Positions 1-8,904 of a stretch of DNA of 64,000 nt are shown here, one piece after another. A program made the translations under genes and the position numbers. The stretch covers positions 124,001 to 188,000 of the forward strand of contig CAVXDE010000027.1 in the NCBI GenBank assembly GCA_963760435.1. The letters run 5' to 3'. Below the pieces are notes generated by a model that saw only the letters and a program-made list of their open reading frames with translations, made no database searches and had not been told where the DNA came from. Position 1 is the first letter of the stretch. Each line of letters begins with the position of its first letter. The DNA comes from JAFAXD01 sp963760435. GTDB lineage: Bacteria; Pseudomonadota; Alphaproteobacteria; Rhizobiales; Xanthobacteraceae.

Positions 1-424
1 TCTCGGACGGAACGCGCGGACTCGCGCCGTCGACGCTCGCCATGGCGCTCGTTGGGGCTACGGCATTAGGCTGAAGCGTTTCGGCCGGTTCAGTGCCGCG
101 CGCCTCGGCGGCAGCCGATGCGGTCGACTTCGTGGGCAATTCACTGCTGCTCTCGATTGCGACCGTCGGCGGCGGGCTCGCCAAATCCTTGGCGGCCACT
201 GCGTCCCCCGGTCTCACTTGAAGAACGAGGGGTCGCTCGACCTTCTGGGTTCCCGCGACCCCAGCAGGCTTCTGCGACGGTCCGAGTAGGGCGAGTGCAC
301 AGGCGCCCCCCGCCGCAAAGGTTAGCAGGGTCGGCCACCAGCGCCGCTTGGGCGCCACGTACAGATACGGCGAAACGCGGGCGGACCCATCGAAAGATGG
401 GAACCAGCGGCGCATGAGCGACAT
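1..424 (-). CDS. Membrane-anchored protein of unknown function (partial, runs off left edge)
   Basis: An open frame starts at the ATG at 422-424 and stays open to the window edge, giving 141 residues. It begins MSLMRRWFPSF and has one hydrophobic segment at about residues 33-47 (LLTFAAGGACALALL). This is followed by a low-complexity Pro/Ala/Ser/Thr-rich linker, as in a cytoplasmic-N, periplasmic-C anchored protein whose functional domain lies outside the window. A second in-frame ATG at 415 is an alternative start. Other frames here give Arg-rich translations typical of shadows. I do not recognise the family. Confidence 0.55.
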   Translation of the reverse strand, partial: MSLMRRWFPSFDGSARVSPYLYVAPKRRWWPTLLTFAAGGACALALLGPSQKPAGVAGTQKVERPLVLQVRPGDAVAAKDLASPPPTVAIESSSELPTKSTASAAAEARGTEPAETLQPNAVAPTSAMASVDGASPRVPSE

Positions 425-518
425 CCGATACTCCCTGCCGCCCCACCCACGTTCATCGAAACCCCAGTACGAAAACGAAACGCTTGGATTTATTGCACAG
501 TTCCGCGAGCGATAGAAC

Positions 519-1073
519 TCATTTCTCGACAAAGTCGGTACAGCGCTGGACTTGATCGCTCGCGCCCCAAGGCATGATGGGCACACTCGAGGTTGAGTTT
601 TTTGGCGAACCTTCAATCAGCTTGTCGGAGTACACCATGTACACGAGAACATTGCGCTTCTCGTCGCATCCGCGCACGATCTGCATCTTCTTGAAAAACA
701 GCGAACGACGCTGGCGAAACATATCGTCGCCTTGACTGAACTTTTGTTTGATCCGGATTGGACCGATCTGCCGGCACGCGAGCGAGATGTCAGACACCTC
801 CTCGGCAACGCCGAGCCAACCCTTGACGCCGCCGCGTTCCGGAACGGTGAAGTGACAGGCCACGCCATCGATATCCGGGTCATCGACCCCGTAAGTTGCA
901 AGCTTGTCGTTGGGCGTGAGCCATTTGAAGACCGTCGAGCGCTTGAAGATGAGGTCGGGCTCGTCGGCCGCACGGACTGAGGAGGCGACGCACGCCATTC
1001 CGGCGAAGACGATGACCGCGCATATGCGCGGGACCGATCTAAGATTTATGAATGGGATCAATCCAGGGAACAT
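519..1073 (-). CDS. creA: CreA family periplasmic protein
   Basis: The mature part matches the CreA family, small exported proteins of unknown biochemical role named from the E. coli creABCD locus. Visible family features are TVFKWLTPNDKL, the DDPDIDGVACHFT stretch, GVKGWLGVAEEVSDISLACRQ, and a C-terminal block containing SDKLIEGSPKNS followed by VPIMPW. The chosen start (MFPGLIPF) gives a signal peptide: a basic stretch at SVPR, a hydrophobic core CAVIVFAGMACVASS, and a VRA-A cleavage site. A shorter start at 998 would lose most of the hydrophobic core. The start overlaps the end of the upstream cupin gene by 35 bases. No creBC-like two-component genes are nearby, so the regulation known in E. 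coli cannot be assumed. Confidence 0.85.
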   Translation of the reverse strand: MFPGLIPFINLRSVPRICAVIVFAGMACVASSVRAADEPDLIFKRSTVFKWLTPNDKLATYGVDDPDIDGVACHFTVPERGGVKGWLGVAEEVSDISLACRQIGPIRIKQKFSQGDDMFRQRRSLFFKKMQIVRGCDEKRNVLVYMVYSDKLIEGSPKNSTSSVPIMPWGASDQVQRCTDFVEK

Positions 1074-1521
1074 TCTCAGGCTTCTCAGCTGGCGCGATAT
1101 CGAGATTAACCACAACTGCTTCATTGTCGGAGCGCACCAGCACGCATTCCAGGACTTCGTCAGGAGAGGCATTGATCTCCTGATGCGGCACGTAAGGCGG
1201 CACGAAAATGAAGTCGCCTGGCCCCGCCTCGGCGACAAACTCCAGTTGTTCGCCCCAGCGCATGCGGGCGCGTCCGCGCACCACATAGATGACGCTTTCC
1301 AGCGCTCCGTGGTGGTGGGCCCCGGTCTTCGCATTGGGGTGGATGCTCACGGTACCCGCCCAGATCTTTTGCGCCCCCACGCGCGCGGCGTTGATCGCCG
1401 CCTTGCGATCCATTCCCGCCGTTTGTGCGGTGTTGGGGTCAAGGGCGTGTCCGGGAATGACGCGAACGCCGTCGAACTTCCACTTGGGCGATGAAGCATG
1501 CTGATGATCGGAATGGGACAT
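1039..1521 (-). CDS. Cupin domain-containing protein
   Basis: This is a small single-cupin protein of 160 residues. Cupin motif 1 is visible as GAHHHGALESVIYVVRGRAR, with two or three histidines and a glutamate to ligate a metal. Motif 2 is GDFIFVPPYVPHQEIN. The N-terminus is His/Ser-rich (MSHSDHQHASS). The start at 1521 is an ATG; a GTG at 1557 would overlap the stop of the upstream DoxX gene but adds only an unconvincing Arg-rich leader. It lies between doxX and creA on the same strand, suggesting cotranscription. The substrate is unknown; cupins of this size include sugar-binding, dioxygenase-like and regulatory forms. Confidence 0.8.
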   Translation of the reverse strand: MSHSDHQHASSPKWKFDGVRVIPGHALDPNTAQTAGMDRKAAINAARVGAQKIWAGTVSIHPNAKTGAHHHGALESVIYVVRGRARMRWGEQLEFVAEAGPGDFIFVPPYVPHQEINASPDEVLECVLVRSDNEAVVVNLDIAPAEKPENVPWIDPIHKS

Positions 1522-1553
1522 GGTCTCTGCGTTGTATGATCTTGCCCCACGCC

Positions 1554-2024
1554 TCACGCGTGCGTCTCGTGGGCATATTCCTCTTCTTCCTCGATCAATC
1601 CCGGCTGCCAGGAGCCAATGGCAAATAGGATCAAAAGGCCGCCGAACAAGGCGACGTTCTTCAATAGGCTGGTACCAGCCTCGCTGCGGGCGAGTTCACC
1701 CAAGTTGCTAAAGTCGAACGAAAGCGCCGTTGCTACCGCCACATAGATCGCCAGCACGATGGCAGCGAACCGCGATCCGACATTGAAGATAATGAACAAC
1801 GCAAACACGATTTGCACGATCGCCAGTACGATCGCCACCAGTTGCGGCGTCGGCATACCGGTCATAGTCGAGAGCTTCTCCGCGTAGGGAGCCGCAACAT
1901 CCGGGATCCAGAGCTTACCTTCAATGATGCGCGCGGTTGCGGCCAGGTCGAGGAGCTTGCGCACACCCGATACGAGGAAGATTGCGACGAATAAAATCCG
2001 GCCAATCAGGAAAATGACTTGCAT
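1554..2024 (-). CDS. DoxX family integral membrane protein
   Basis: The 156-residue protein has four hydrophobic segments, beginning with VIFLIGRILFVAIFLVSGVRKL. The GRxLFxxxFxxSGxxK pattern is typical of the DoxX/DoxD-like family. It ends in an acidic tail (EEEEEYAHETHA). The ATG at 2024 is preferred to an in-frame TTG at 2030 because a GAAAGGGG ribosome binding site lies about 7 bases upstream. DoxX-like proteins are membrane proteins often linked to redox or sulfur chemistry, but the activity of this one cannot be read from sequence. It heads the doxX-cupin-creA group. Confidence 0.8.
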   Translation of the reverse strand: MQVIFLIGRILFVAIFLVSGVRKLLDLAATARIIEGKLWIPDVAAPYAEKLSTMTGMPTPQLVAIVLAIVQIVFALFIIFNVGSRFAAIVLAIYVAVATALSFDFSNLGELARSEAGTSLLKNVALFGGLLILFAIGSWQPGLIEEEEEYAHETHA

Positions 2025-2112
2025 GGCCAACCCCTTTCACAATGAAGGCGATCGCCCGCCCCCGGCAGGCGTGGTCAGTGTACTCGGATCGCGCTCAAGC
2101 GCAATTCGGGTG

Positions 2113-3066
2113 CTATTGCGGGATGGGTATCTGCACGAGCTCCTTGATTTGCGCGGGTGTGAGCGGTTCGGCGATGAACTTCGTGCGCAGCGCATCCGCC
2201 ACGATCTCGTCCATGCCGACGATCTGCTGCGGGGCCATCGAGGCTTTCGGAATGAATTCGCGAACCCGCTGGACAATATTTCCTGGCAGCCCCGAGTAGT
2301 CGGCGTAATGCTTGAGGGCGGCTGGATCCGAATACATCCAATCGACCGTTTCGAGATAAGCAGCCATGAAGCGGCCAAGGGCCGCGCGCTGCTGCTCGAG
2401 CACCCCGAGGCTCGTCACGTTGACGCGAACCGTTCGGCTCTGCAGGGCGGCGACATCAGTGCCGCGCGCGACGATGCGAATCTTCCCCTCTTCCAGCGCA
2501 TCGAGCCCGAACGGAGCGGCCGCCCAGCCGACATCCACTTGGCCGGTCATCGTCTGCGTGAACGTTGCCTGCATGCCGCCGAGTGCAACCGGCTTGGCGT
2601 CGACTTTGTATTGTTTGAGCAACTCGAGGAGGGCGGCGTTACTGGAAGAGCCGGTTTGCGAATAGCCGATGGTCTTACCCGCGAGATCTTCGATTTTACG
2701 GATGGGTGAGTCGGCACGCACGTACCAGTAGAGATCAGGCGAGCCGATCATTTCGCTGCCGATCAACCGGATCGGTGCCCCTTTGCTGAACGCGCCGACC
2801 GCGGCAGAAACGCCGACGCCAGTGCCTATATCCATGCTGCCGGACACGACGGCCTGGATCGATTCAGGGCCGCCCTGAGTGTAGAGAATCTCGAGCGTGA
2901 GCCCGTGCTTCTTGAAGATTCCGCCACGCTGGCCCAGTTCCGCTACTGCGGTATCCCAAGCGCCGCGTTGCGGCACTGCAACCTTGAGGGTCTCCTGAGC
3001 GCGGGTTGGCACGGACGCGAGCACAACAACGCATGCTGCGACAAATAGATAAAGGCGATTCCTCAT
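2113..3066 (-). CDS. ABC transporter substrate-binding protein (SsuA/NMT1-like)
   Basis: This is an exported 317-residue protein with a clear signal peptide (MRNRLYLFVAACVVVLASVPTRAQE). The body matches periplasmic binding proteins of the nitrate/sulfonate/taurine (NMT1/THI5-like) group: an LKVAVPQRGAWDTAVAELGQ start, then GGPESIQAVVSGSMDIGTGVG, then IEDLAGKTIGYSQTGSSSNA. The ligand is not predictable. No permease or ATPase gene is adjacent, so it is an orphan component in this window and differs from the complete importer at 47-51 kb. Confidence 0.82.
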   Translation of the reverse strand: MRNRLYLFVAACVVVLASVPTRAQETLKVAVPQRGAWDTAVAELGQRGGIFKKHGLTLEILYTQGGPESIQAVVSGSMDIGTGVGVSAAVGAFSKGAPIRLIGSEMIGSPDLYWYVRADSPIRKIEDLAGKTIGYSQTGSSSNAALLELLKQYKVDAKPVALGGMQATFTQTMTGQVDVGWAAAPFGLDALEEGKIRIVARGTDVAALQSRTVRVNVTSLGVLEQQRAALGRFMAAYLETVDWMYSDPAALKHYADYSGLPGNIVQRVREFIPKASMAPQQIVGMDEIVADALRTKFIAEPLTPAQIKELVQIPIPQ

Positions 3067-3292
3067 GAACGCGGTATCCCTGCTCTATGGGCGGGTAGAG
3101 ACTGCAGGGATGAAACCGGATCGAAGGACCCCCGTCCAGCACAACAAACGGGTAATTTCATGCAGCGAGTGTTTACATGTGCGGCGGAAATGCAACATCC
3201 GCGCCCAATCTTAGCCACAATCCGTGAAGTTGGTGGCGAAGCAGGTCCTCTTGTTTTACGGTGTTGGCGGGTGACTGCCCGGGAGGTTTGAG

Positions 3293-4421
3293 ATGCGCCT
3301 CATCATTGCCTGTGCCATCGTAGTGTTCTCGGTTCTGGCGGCCGTTGCGCTGACCAGGATGAATGCACTGAGCCCGCCCAGTACGGTCGCAGCCAACGCG
3401 GCCATATCGAAGCCGGCCGTGGCTCCCAAATCGGTTCCGCCGGCTGACCCGGTGTCGACCGTTGCGAGCGTTGCACCGGTGTCGACCGCTGCGGCAGCCG
3501 TGCTCCGCCGCAACGCCGGAGAGCACCCCAACGGCAGCGGCAGGGATCACTCTTGCGGCGGGACCGGCTACTGCCGCCACGCCGACGCCAGCGCCGGCCG
3601 CGCCCGCCGCCGCCCCACCGGCACCGCAGCCAGTCTCCTGCCCCGGCAACCCCGATGCCCTGGGAGTCGCGCGCACGGTGCAGATCGACACGACGGGCGG
3701 ACCCGGCTTTGGCTTCGAGCACTTCAAACAACACGACTTCCTGAAACCCGGCGAAGTCGTGCTTACGTTTGATGATGGCCCATGGCCGAACCATACGCCC
3801 GCGGTGCTCGCCGCACTTGCGCACCACTGCACCAAGGCCATCTTCTTCCCGATCGGCAAGCACGCGACCTACTACCCGGAGATCCTCCGGCAGGTTGCCG
3901 CCGCGGGTCACACCGTCGGTTCCCACACCTGGTCGCACGCCGACCTCTCCAAGAAATCCCCCGATGAGGCGAAGGCCGAGATCGAGAAGGGGATCAGCGC
4001 GGTCGCTTGGGCGCTGGAGGGTGCGCCAGTCGCGCCGTTCTTCCGCTTCCCGGCGCTGAAGCATCCGCCCGAGATGGTGACCTATCTGGGCGAACGAAAC
4101 ATCGGGATCTTTTCGACCGACCTGGACTCGTTCGATTTCAAGATGCGCAAGCCCGATCAGGTCATCAAATCGGTGATGGACAAGCTCAAGAAGAACGGCA
4201 AGGGCATCATCCTGATGCACGACTTCCAGCGCCCGACCGCGGAAGCCATCGCCACCCTGCTCGATCAGCTCAAGGCAAACGGCTACAAGGTCGTGTTCGT
4301 GACCGCCAAGGACACCTTGAAGACGCTGCCCGAGTATGACGAGCAGCTGCGTCAGGATCAGAAACTCCCGACGGTCAGCCAGCGGCCGACGTCGGACGTG
4401 GTGCACACCATCAACGACTAG
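3293..4421 (+). CDS. Polysaccharide deacetylase (NodB domain), N-terminal signal split off by a frameshift
   Basis: The NodB homology domain is intact. TFDDGPWPNHTP carries the Asp-Asp pair, SHTWSH carries the zinc histidines, and RFPALKHPP, DLDSFDF and ILMHDF follow. Such enzymes remove acetyl groups from N-acetylglucosamine-type polymers outside the cytoplasm. The first ATG (3293) has a GGAGG site 7 bases upstream and encodes a signal segment (MRLIIACAIVVFSVLAAVAL), but it is in a different frame from the catalytic part. Removing one C from the CC at 3505-3506 joins the two through an Ala/Pro/Thr-rich linker. Without the repair, the catalytic part could only start at a weak TTG (3462) with no export signal. 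Confidence 0.85.
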
Positions 4422-4495
4422 TGGTTCCGATTTCTTCGGTTGTGCGTCGGCGATCGAGCAGATATTGCAGGTCGCCGTCGCAACATTGAGTTCGC

Positions 4496-4828
4496 ATGAC
4501 CGCGGAACCGAAGTCCCGCTTGGACAAAACTCCCGCCGCCGCCCTGGACTATGAGATCGTTCAGGAGAAGGCGGCGGCGCTCGGGCGCCTCGGACGTCAG
4601 TTGGAACGCGCGCTTCTGGCCCTGGCGCAGTTTGATCAAGACGCGGTGGAGCATTCGGACGCGCGTCTGCGCGAACGCCGAGCGCTGGTCGCAGACGCCG
4701 GCGAGGCGCTTTGGTACTTCATGGTGCAGCGCGAGGCTTGTGGACTGCGCGACAGCCGCCAGGTGATGCGCGACTATCGGGTGCCCGTCGAGGTGCAATA
4801 TCGTATGGGGATTTCCACGCGCCGCTGA
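4496..4828 (+). CDS. Small conserved protein, DUF6665-like
   Basis: This is a 110-residue, probably helical cytoplasmic protein. It carries a LDYEIVQEKAAALGRLGRQLE helix and a conserved-looking core at ALWYFMVQREACGLRDS followed by MRDYRVPVEVQYRMG. That pattern resembles a short alphaproteobacterial family of unknown function that I recall as DUF6665. The family name is from memory and unchecked. It lies between the deacetylase and the superoxide dismutase on the same strand. No catalytic motif is evident. Confidence 0.65.
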   Translation: MTAEPKSRLDKTPAAALDYEIVQEKAAALGRLGRQLERALLALAQFDQDAVEHSDARLRERRALVADAGEALWYFMVQREACGLRDSRQVMRDYRVPVEVQYRMGISTRR

Positions 4829-4959
4829 TTATCGAGCATCGGCGTTCGCCCGGTGCTCGCGCGCTTGTGGCTTGCCTGGATCGGGCACCTGGGGTTGATA
4901 TCCAGCCTTCCAAGCGAGCAACCACAGCCTCGCGGCCCAAACCTCACGGGAGAATCAAC

Positions 4960-5676
4960 ATGGCCCTCAATCGCCGCACCCTGTTGGCGGGCGCCGCAAC
5001 CATCGCTGCCACGGCCGGCTTGCCGCGCTTCGCGCGGGCACAAGCGACGGGGCCGTTTACGTTGCCGCCCCTCCCCTATGCCACGAACGTGTTCGAGCCC
5101 AACATCGATGCCAAGACGATGGAGATCCATCACGATCGCCATCATCAGGCCTATGTCACCAATCTGAACAACGCGGTGAAGGACTATCCCAACGTCGCTG
5201 CGATGCCGTTGCAGGAGATTCTCGCCAAGCTCAACGAAATGCCGGAGGCTATCCGGACCACGGTGCGCAACAACGCCGGCGGCCATGCGAACCATTCCAT
5301 GTTCTGGGAGGTCATGGGTCCGAATGGTGGTGAGCCTGACGGCGAGTTGTTTGCTGCCATTACCCGCGATCTCGGCGGCGTCGACACGCTCAAATCGCGC
5401 TTCAACGACGCCGGACTAAAAGTGTTCGGATCAGGCTGGGTGATGGTCAGTGTTACGCCAGACGGCAAGCTCGCGCTCGAAACGCGGCCCAATCAGGATA
5501 ACCCGATCATGGAGGGCAAGCGAGTCCTGTTCGGCAACGACGTTTGGGAGCACGCCTACTATCTCACCTATCAGAACCGCCGCGCCGACTACCTCAAGGC
5601 GTGGTGGAACGTTGTGAACTGGAACAAGATCGGCGAGCGCTATGCCGCCGCAAAGGCCGGAACGCTGGCGATCTGA
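4960..5676 (+). CDS. sodB: Exported Fe/Mn superoxide dismutase
   Basis: The enzyme converts superoxide to oxygen and hydrogen peroxide. The metal-ligand motifs are present: IHHDRHHQAYV (first His), GGHANHSMFW (second His), and DVWEHAYYLTYQNRR (Asp and His). GGHxNHxxFW favours a Mn-type or cambialistic enzyme rather than a strict Fe enzyme. The ATG at 4960 opens an unusual N-terminus with a twin-arginine signal (LNRRTLLAGAATIAATAG then RFARAQA), so the protein is probably exported folded to the periplasm. It converges with the malic enzyme gene, leaving one base between the two stop codons. The symbol is approximate because metal preference is not proven. Confidence 0.9.
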   Translation: MALNRRTLLAGAATIAATAGLPRFARAQATGPFTLPPLPYATNVFEPNIDAKTMEIHHDRHHQAYVTNLNNAVKDYPNVAAMPLQEILAKLNEMPEAIRTTVRNNAGGHANHSMFWEVMGPNGGEPDGELFAAITRDLGGVDTLKSRFNDAGLKVFGSGWVMVSVTPDGKLALETRPNQDNPIMEGKRVLFGNDVWEHAYYLTYQNRRADYLKAWWNVVNWNKIGERYAAAKAGTLAI

Positions 5677-5677
5677 T

Positions 5678-8011
5678 CTATAACGAACGCTCAGCAAGCT
5701 CGGATGCGACGGCTTCCGCAGCACCGTCGCGGTGGCGATCCTGTGCTTCGACCACCGCGACCGCTGTCATGTTGACGATGCCGCGTGCGGTGACGGACTG
5801 ACTGAGAATGTGCGCCGGCTTGGCCGAGCCGATCAGGATCGGACCGACGGGTAACGCGTCGGCAATGGCTTTGATCAGCTGATAGGTGATGTTGGCGGCA
5901 TCGAGCGTCGGCATGATCAGCACATTGGCGCGGCCTTTCAGCCGCGCATAAGGAAACACGCGCTCGCGCAAAGTGGGGTCGAGCGCCGTGTCGCCGTGCA
6001 TTTCACCGTCGATCTCAAGCTCAGGGTGCTGAGCCGCAAGCAGCGCGGTGGCGGCACGCATCTTGCGCGCCGATTGGGTATCGAAGCTGCCGAAATCGGA
6101 ATGGGACAGGAGCGCGATCTTGGGCTCGAGGCCGAAGCGCCGGACGTGCGTCGCGGCCAGCACGGCCATTTCGGCGACTTCGGTAGCCGTCGGATCGGTC
6201 CGCACTTCGGTGTCGGCCAGGAAGTAGGCGCCCTTCGGGGTGATCACGAGCGACAGCGCCGCAAAATCCTCCACGCCAGGCGCATAACCGATGATATCGC
6301 GGATGTGGCGCAGATGCGTCCTGAACCGACCCTCGACGCCGCACAGCAACGCATCCGCGTCGCCACGTTGTACCATCAGGGCCCCGATCACCGTCGCGTC
6401 GGTGCGCAGCACCGTGCGCGCCGCATCGGGCGTGATGCCCTTGCGCCCGGCGAGTTCCGCATAGGTTTGACTGTAGAGGCGATAGCGCGAATCATCGTCC
6501 GGATTGATCAACGTGAAGTCGCGCCCCGGTCGGATTGCCAGGCCGAAGCGCTCCAGGCGCGCATCGATCACCGCGGGCCGGCCGATCAGGACTGGATGTG
6601 CAAGTCCCTCTTCGGCCACCGCTTGGGTCGCGCGCAGCACGCGCTCATCCTCGCCCTCGGCATAGACAACGCGCTTGGGCGCCGTCTTTGCCTGCGCGAA
6701 GACGGGCTTCATGATGAAGCCGGAGCGGAATACGAATTCGTTGAGCCGGTCCTGATAGGGGGCAAAGTCCGCGATCGGCCGGGTGGCAACGCCGGAGTCC
6801 ATGGCGGCCTTGGCGACGGCGGGGGCGATCCGCAGAATCAACCGAGGATCGAACGGATTGGGGATGATGGACCCGGGCCCGAATGTACCAACCTCGCCTC
6901 CATAGGCGCGCGCTGCCACATCGGAGGGGGCCTCACGCGCCAACCCAGCGATTGCCTCGACCGCCGCGCGTTTCATGTCCTCGTTGATGGCCGTGGCGCC
7001 GACGTCGAGGGCCCCACGGAAAATATACGGAAAGCAAAGGACGTTGTTGACCTGATTGGGATAGTCGGAGCGACCGGTGCAGATCATTGCATCAGGCCGA
7101 ACCGCCAATGCTGCGGCCGGATCGATCTCCGGATCGGGGTTTGCTAGCGCCAGGATCAGCGGCCGTGGCGCCATTTGCTTGGCCATTTCCGGCTTGAGAA
7201 CACCGCCGGCCGACAGGCCAAGGAAAATATCAGCCCCACCGATCACCTCTGCCAGGGTTCGCTTGTCGGTCTTACGCGCATAGACGCTCTTCCAGCGATC
7301 CATGGCCGTAACCCGGCCCTCGTAAACGACGCCATCGATGTCGGTGACAAAAATGTTCTCGCGTTGCAGCCCGAACGCGACCAAAAGATTGAGACAGGCA
7401 AGCGCCGCAGCTCCTGCACCGGACGCCACCAGCTTTGCCTCTTCGATGCGCTTACCGGCAAGCTCCAGAGCGTTGCGCACTGCCGCAGCGACGATGATCG
7501 CGGTGCCATGCTGGTCGTCGTGGAACACAGGAATTTTCATGCGCTCGCGCAGCTTCGCCTCGACCTCGAAGCACTCCGGCGCTTTGATATCTTCCAGGTT
7601 GATGCCCCCGAACGTCGGCTCGAGCGCCGCCACCACATCGACCAGCCGATCCGGATCGTTCGCCGCCACCTCGATGTCGAACACGTCGATGCCGGCGAAT
7701 TTTTTGAACAGGACGGCTTTGCCCTCCATCACCGGCTTGCCGGCCAGCGGCCCGATATTGCCCAGCCCCAGCACCGCCGTCCCGTTGGAGACGACCGCCA
7801 CCAGGTTGGCGCGCGAGGTGAGCTCTGCGGCGGTCGCCGGTTCCGCGGCGATCGCCATGCAGGCGGCTGCTACCCCGGGCGAGTAGGCAAGTGCCAGGTC
7901 CCGCTGGTTGCCCAGGGGCTTGGTCGCCTGGATTTCCAGTTTTCCGGGGCGCGGCAGGCGGTGATAGACGAGCGCTCCCGCGTGCAGGTCGTCAGACAAA
8001 TTGGATGACAC
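5678..8011 (-). CDS. maeB: NADP-dependent malic enzyme, MaeB type with phosphotransacetylase-like C-domain
   Basis: It oxidatively decarboxylates malate to pyruvate. The N-terminal malic domain is seen at KPLGNQRDLALAYSPGVA and at FDIEVAANDPDRLVD, followed by the NAD(P)-binding domain (LVASGAGAAALACLNLL). The C-terminal ~320 residues form a phosphotransacetylase-like domain (KRVVYAEGEDERVLRATQAV through PILIGSAKPAHILS) that is normally regulatory in this family. Total length is 777 residues, near the usual 750-780. The GTG at 8011 is chosen because GGAGGGG lies just upstream; a longer TTG-started frame adds a non-conserved leader. Confidence 0.92.
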   Translation of the reverse strand: MSSNLSDDLHAGALVYHRLPRPGKLEIQATKPLGNQRDLALAYSPGVAAACMAIAAEPATAAELTSRANLVAVVSNGTAVLGLGNIGPLAGKPVMEGKAVLFKKFAGIDVFDIEVAANDPDRLVDVVAALEPTFGGINLEDIKAPECFEVEAKLRERMKIPVFHDDQHGTAIIVAAAVRNALELAGKRIEEAKLVASGAGAAALACLNLLVAFGLQRENIFVTDIDGVVYEGRVTAMDRWKSVYARKTDKRTLAEVIGGADIFLGLSAGGVLKPEMAKQMAPRPLILALANPDPEIDPAAALAVRPDAMICTGRSDYPNQVNNVLCFPYIFRGALDVGATAINEDMKRAAVEAIAGLAREAPSDVAARAYGGEVGTFGPGSIIPNPFDPRLILRIAPAVAKAAMDSGVATRPIADFAPYQDRLNEFVFRSGFIMKPVFAQAKTAPKRVVYAEGEDERVLRATQAVAEEGLAHPVLIGRPAVIDARLERFGLAIRPGRDFTLINPDDDSRYRLYSQTYAELAGRKGITPDAARTVLRTDATVIGALMVQRGDADALLCGVEGRFRTHLRHIRDIIGYAPGVEDFAALSLVITPKGAYFLADTEVRTDPTATEVAEMAVLAATHVRRFGLEPKIALLSHSDFGSFDTQSARKMRAATALLAAQHPELEIDGEMHGDTALDPTLRERVFPYARLKGRANVLIMPTLDAANITYQLIKAIADALPVGPILIGSAKPAHILSQSVTARGIVNMTAVAVVEAQDRHRDGAAEAVASELAERSL

Positions 8012-8087
8012 AACCCCTCCGGCGCATGACTGAAGTCTGTGTAGCCTGGATGGGACCTTAGCGAAATCCGGGCCGGCAATTTTGGGC

Positions 8088-8864
8088 TCAAGGCTTTTCA
8101 AACCGCAAGTCGAGCCCGTAGCGCTCCAGGAACCGCCAACCGAAGCTCGCCATCCGCTCGGTCACCGATGCTGCGGCCGCGTCCTCGCGCGCTTCGATCT
8201 GGGCGAAGCCACCATTGCGCGAGAGCAGTTGCTCGGCGCCTGTCAGAACCTGCGCCTCATAGCCCTCGACATCGATCTTCAAGGCAATCGTTGCGTCGCG
8301 CACTGGCACAGCCGCATCAAGCGCCACCGAAGCAACCTCATAGCCGTCGCTCGCGCCTGGCTCGATCCGTGACATGCCGCGGTTTGCCCGATCTGACGGC
8401 ACCAACCTCACCAGGCCGGAGGCGTCGCCAGCGGCCGCATGCCGCGCCTCGATGACATCAGCAAGTGAGTTGAGCCCAATATTGGCTTGCAGCCGCGCGA
8501 AGTTCTCACGATCCGGCTCGAAGGCGATGATGCTGGGCACCAACTTGTGCCGGCCGAGCACGCATGAATAAAGACCGATATTGGCTCCGACGTCGAGGAA
8601 GATCGCCGGCGCAAGGCGCCGGCACGCGTCGATCATCAGCTTCAGCTCGCGCCATTCGAACCGGCGAATGGCGATCTCGTAGCCGATGACGTCGTCGAGA
8701 TCGACAATGAACTGCGTGCCGAAATAGCGGCATTGAACCGTCCGCGAGCGCGCTCCACGCAAGTCTCGCAGCCAGAGGCGGCGCTTCTGCAACGACGTCG
8801 AAAGCTTTTCGACCAGCGACTGTCGATGCGAAACCTCAGGCGTATTCGGTGGCACGTCACGCAC
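8088..8864 (-). CDS. FkbM family methyltransferase
   Basis: This is an S-adenosylmethionine-dependent methyltransferase of 258 residues. The SAM-binding motif is FLDVGANIGLYSCVLGR, followed by IIAFEPDRENFARLQANI and the FkbM-type IALKIDVEGYEAQVLTGA. Family members O-methylate sugars, polyketides or other small molecules; the substrate here is unknown. The start is a GTG at 8864, with an alternative GTG at 8855. It lies between aspS and maeB on the same strand with short gaps, so partial cotranscription is possible. Confidence 0.85.
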   Translation of the reverse strand: MRDVPPNTPEVSHRQSLVEKLSTSLQKRRLWLRDLRGARSRTVQCRYFGTQFIVDLDDVIGYEIAIRRFEWRELKLMIDACRRLAPAIFLDVGANIGLYSCVLGRHKLVPSIIAFEPDRENFARLQANIGLNSLADVIEARHAAAGDASGLVRLVPSDRANRGMSRIEPGASDGYEVASVALDAAVPVRDATIALKIDVEGYEAQVLTGAEQLLSRNGGFAQIEAREDAAAASVTERMASFGWRFLERYGLDLRFEKP

Positions 8865-8904
8865 GACGCGCGCCCCTAGGTGGCGCGAGGTGATCGACGG
8901 GTCG

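Noticed and set aside
3303..4406. 367-codon minus-strand frame over the deacetylase
   Set aside because: The plus strand holds all NodB motifs in order; the minus frame is His/Arg/Gly-rich shadow.
8012..8101. Longer N-terminus of malic enzyme from a TTG start
   Set aside because: It adds 30 non-conserved residues, while a GTG with GGAGGGG upstream fits the family start.
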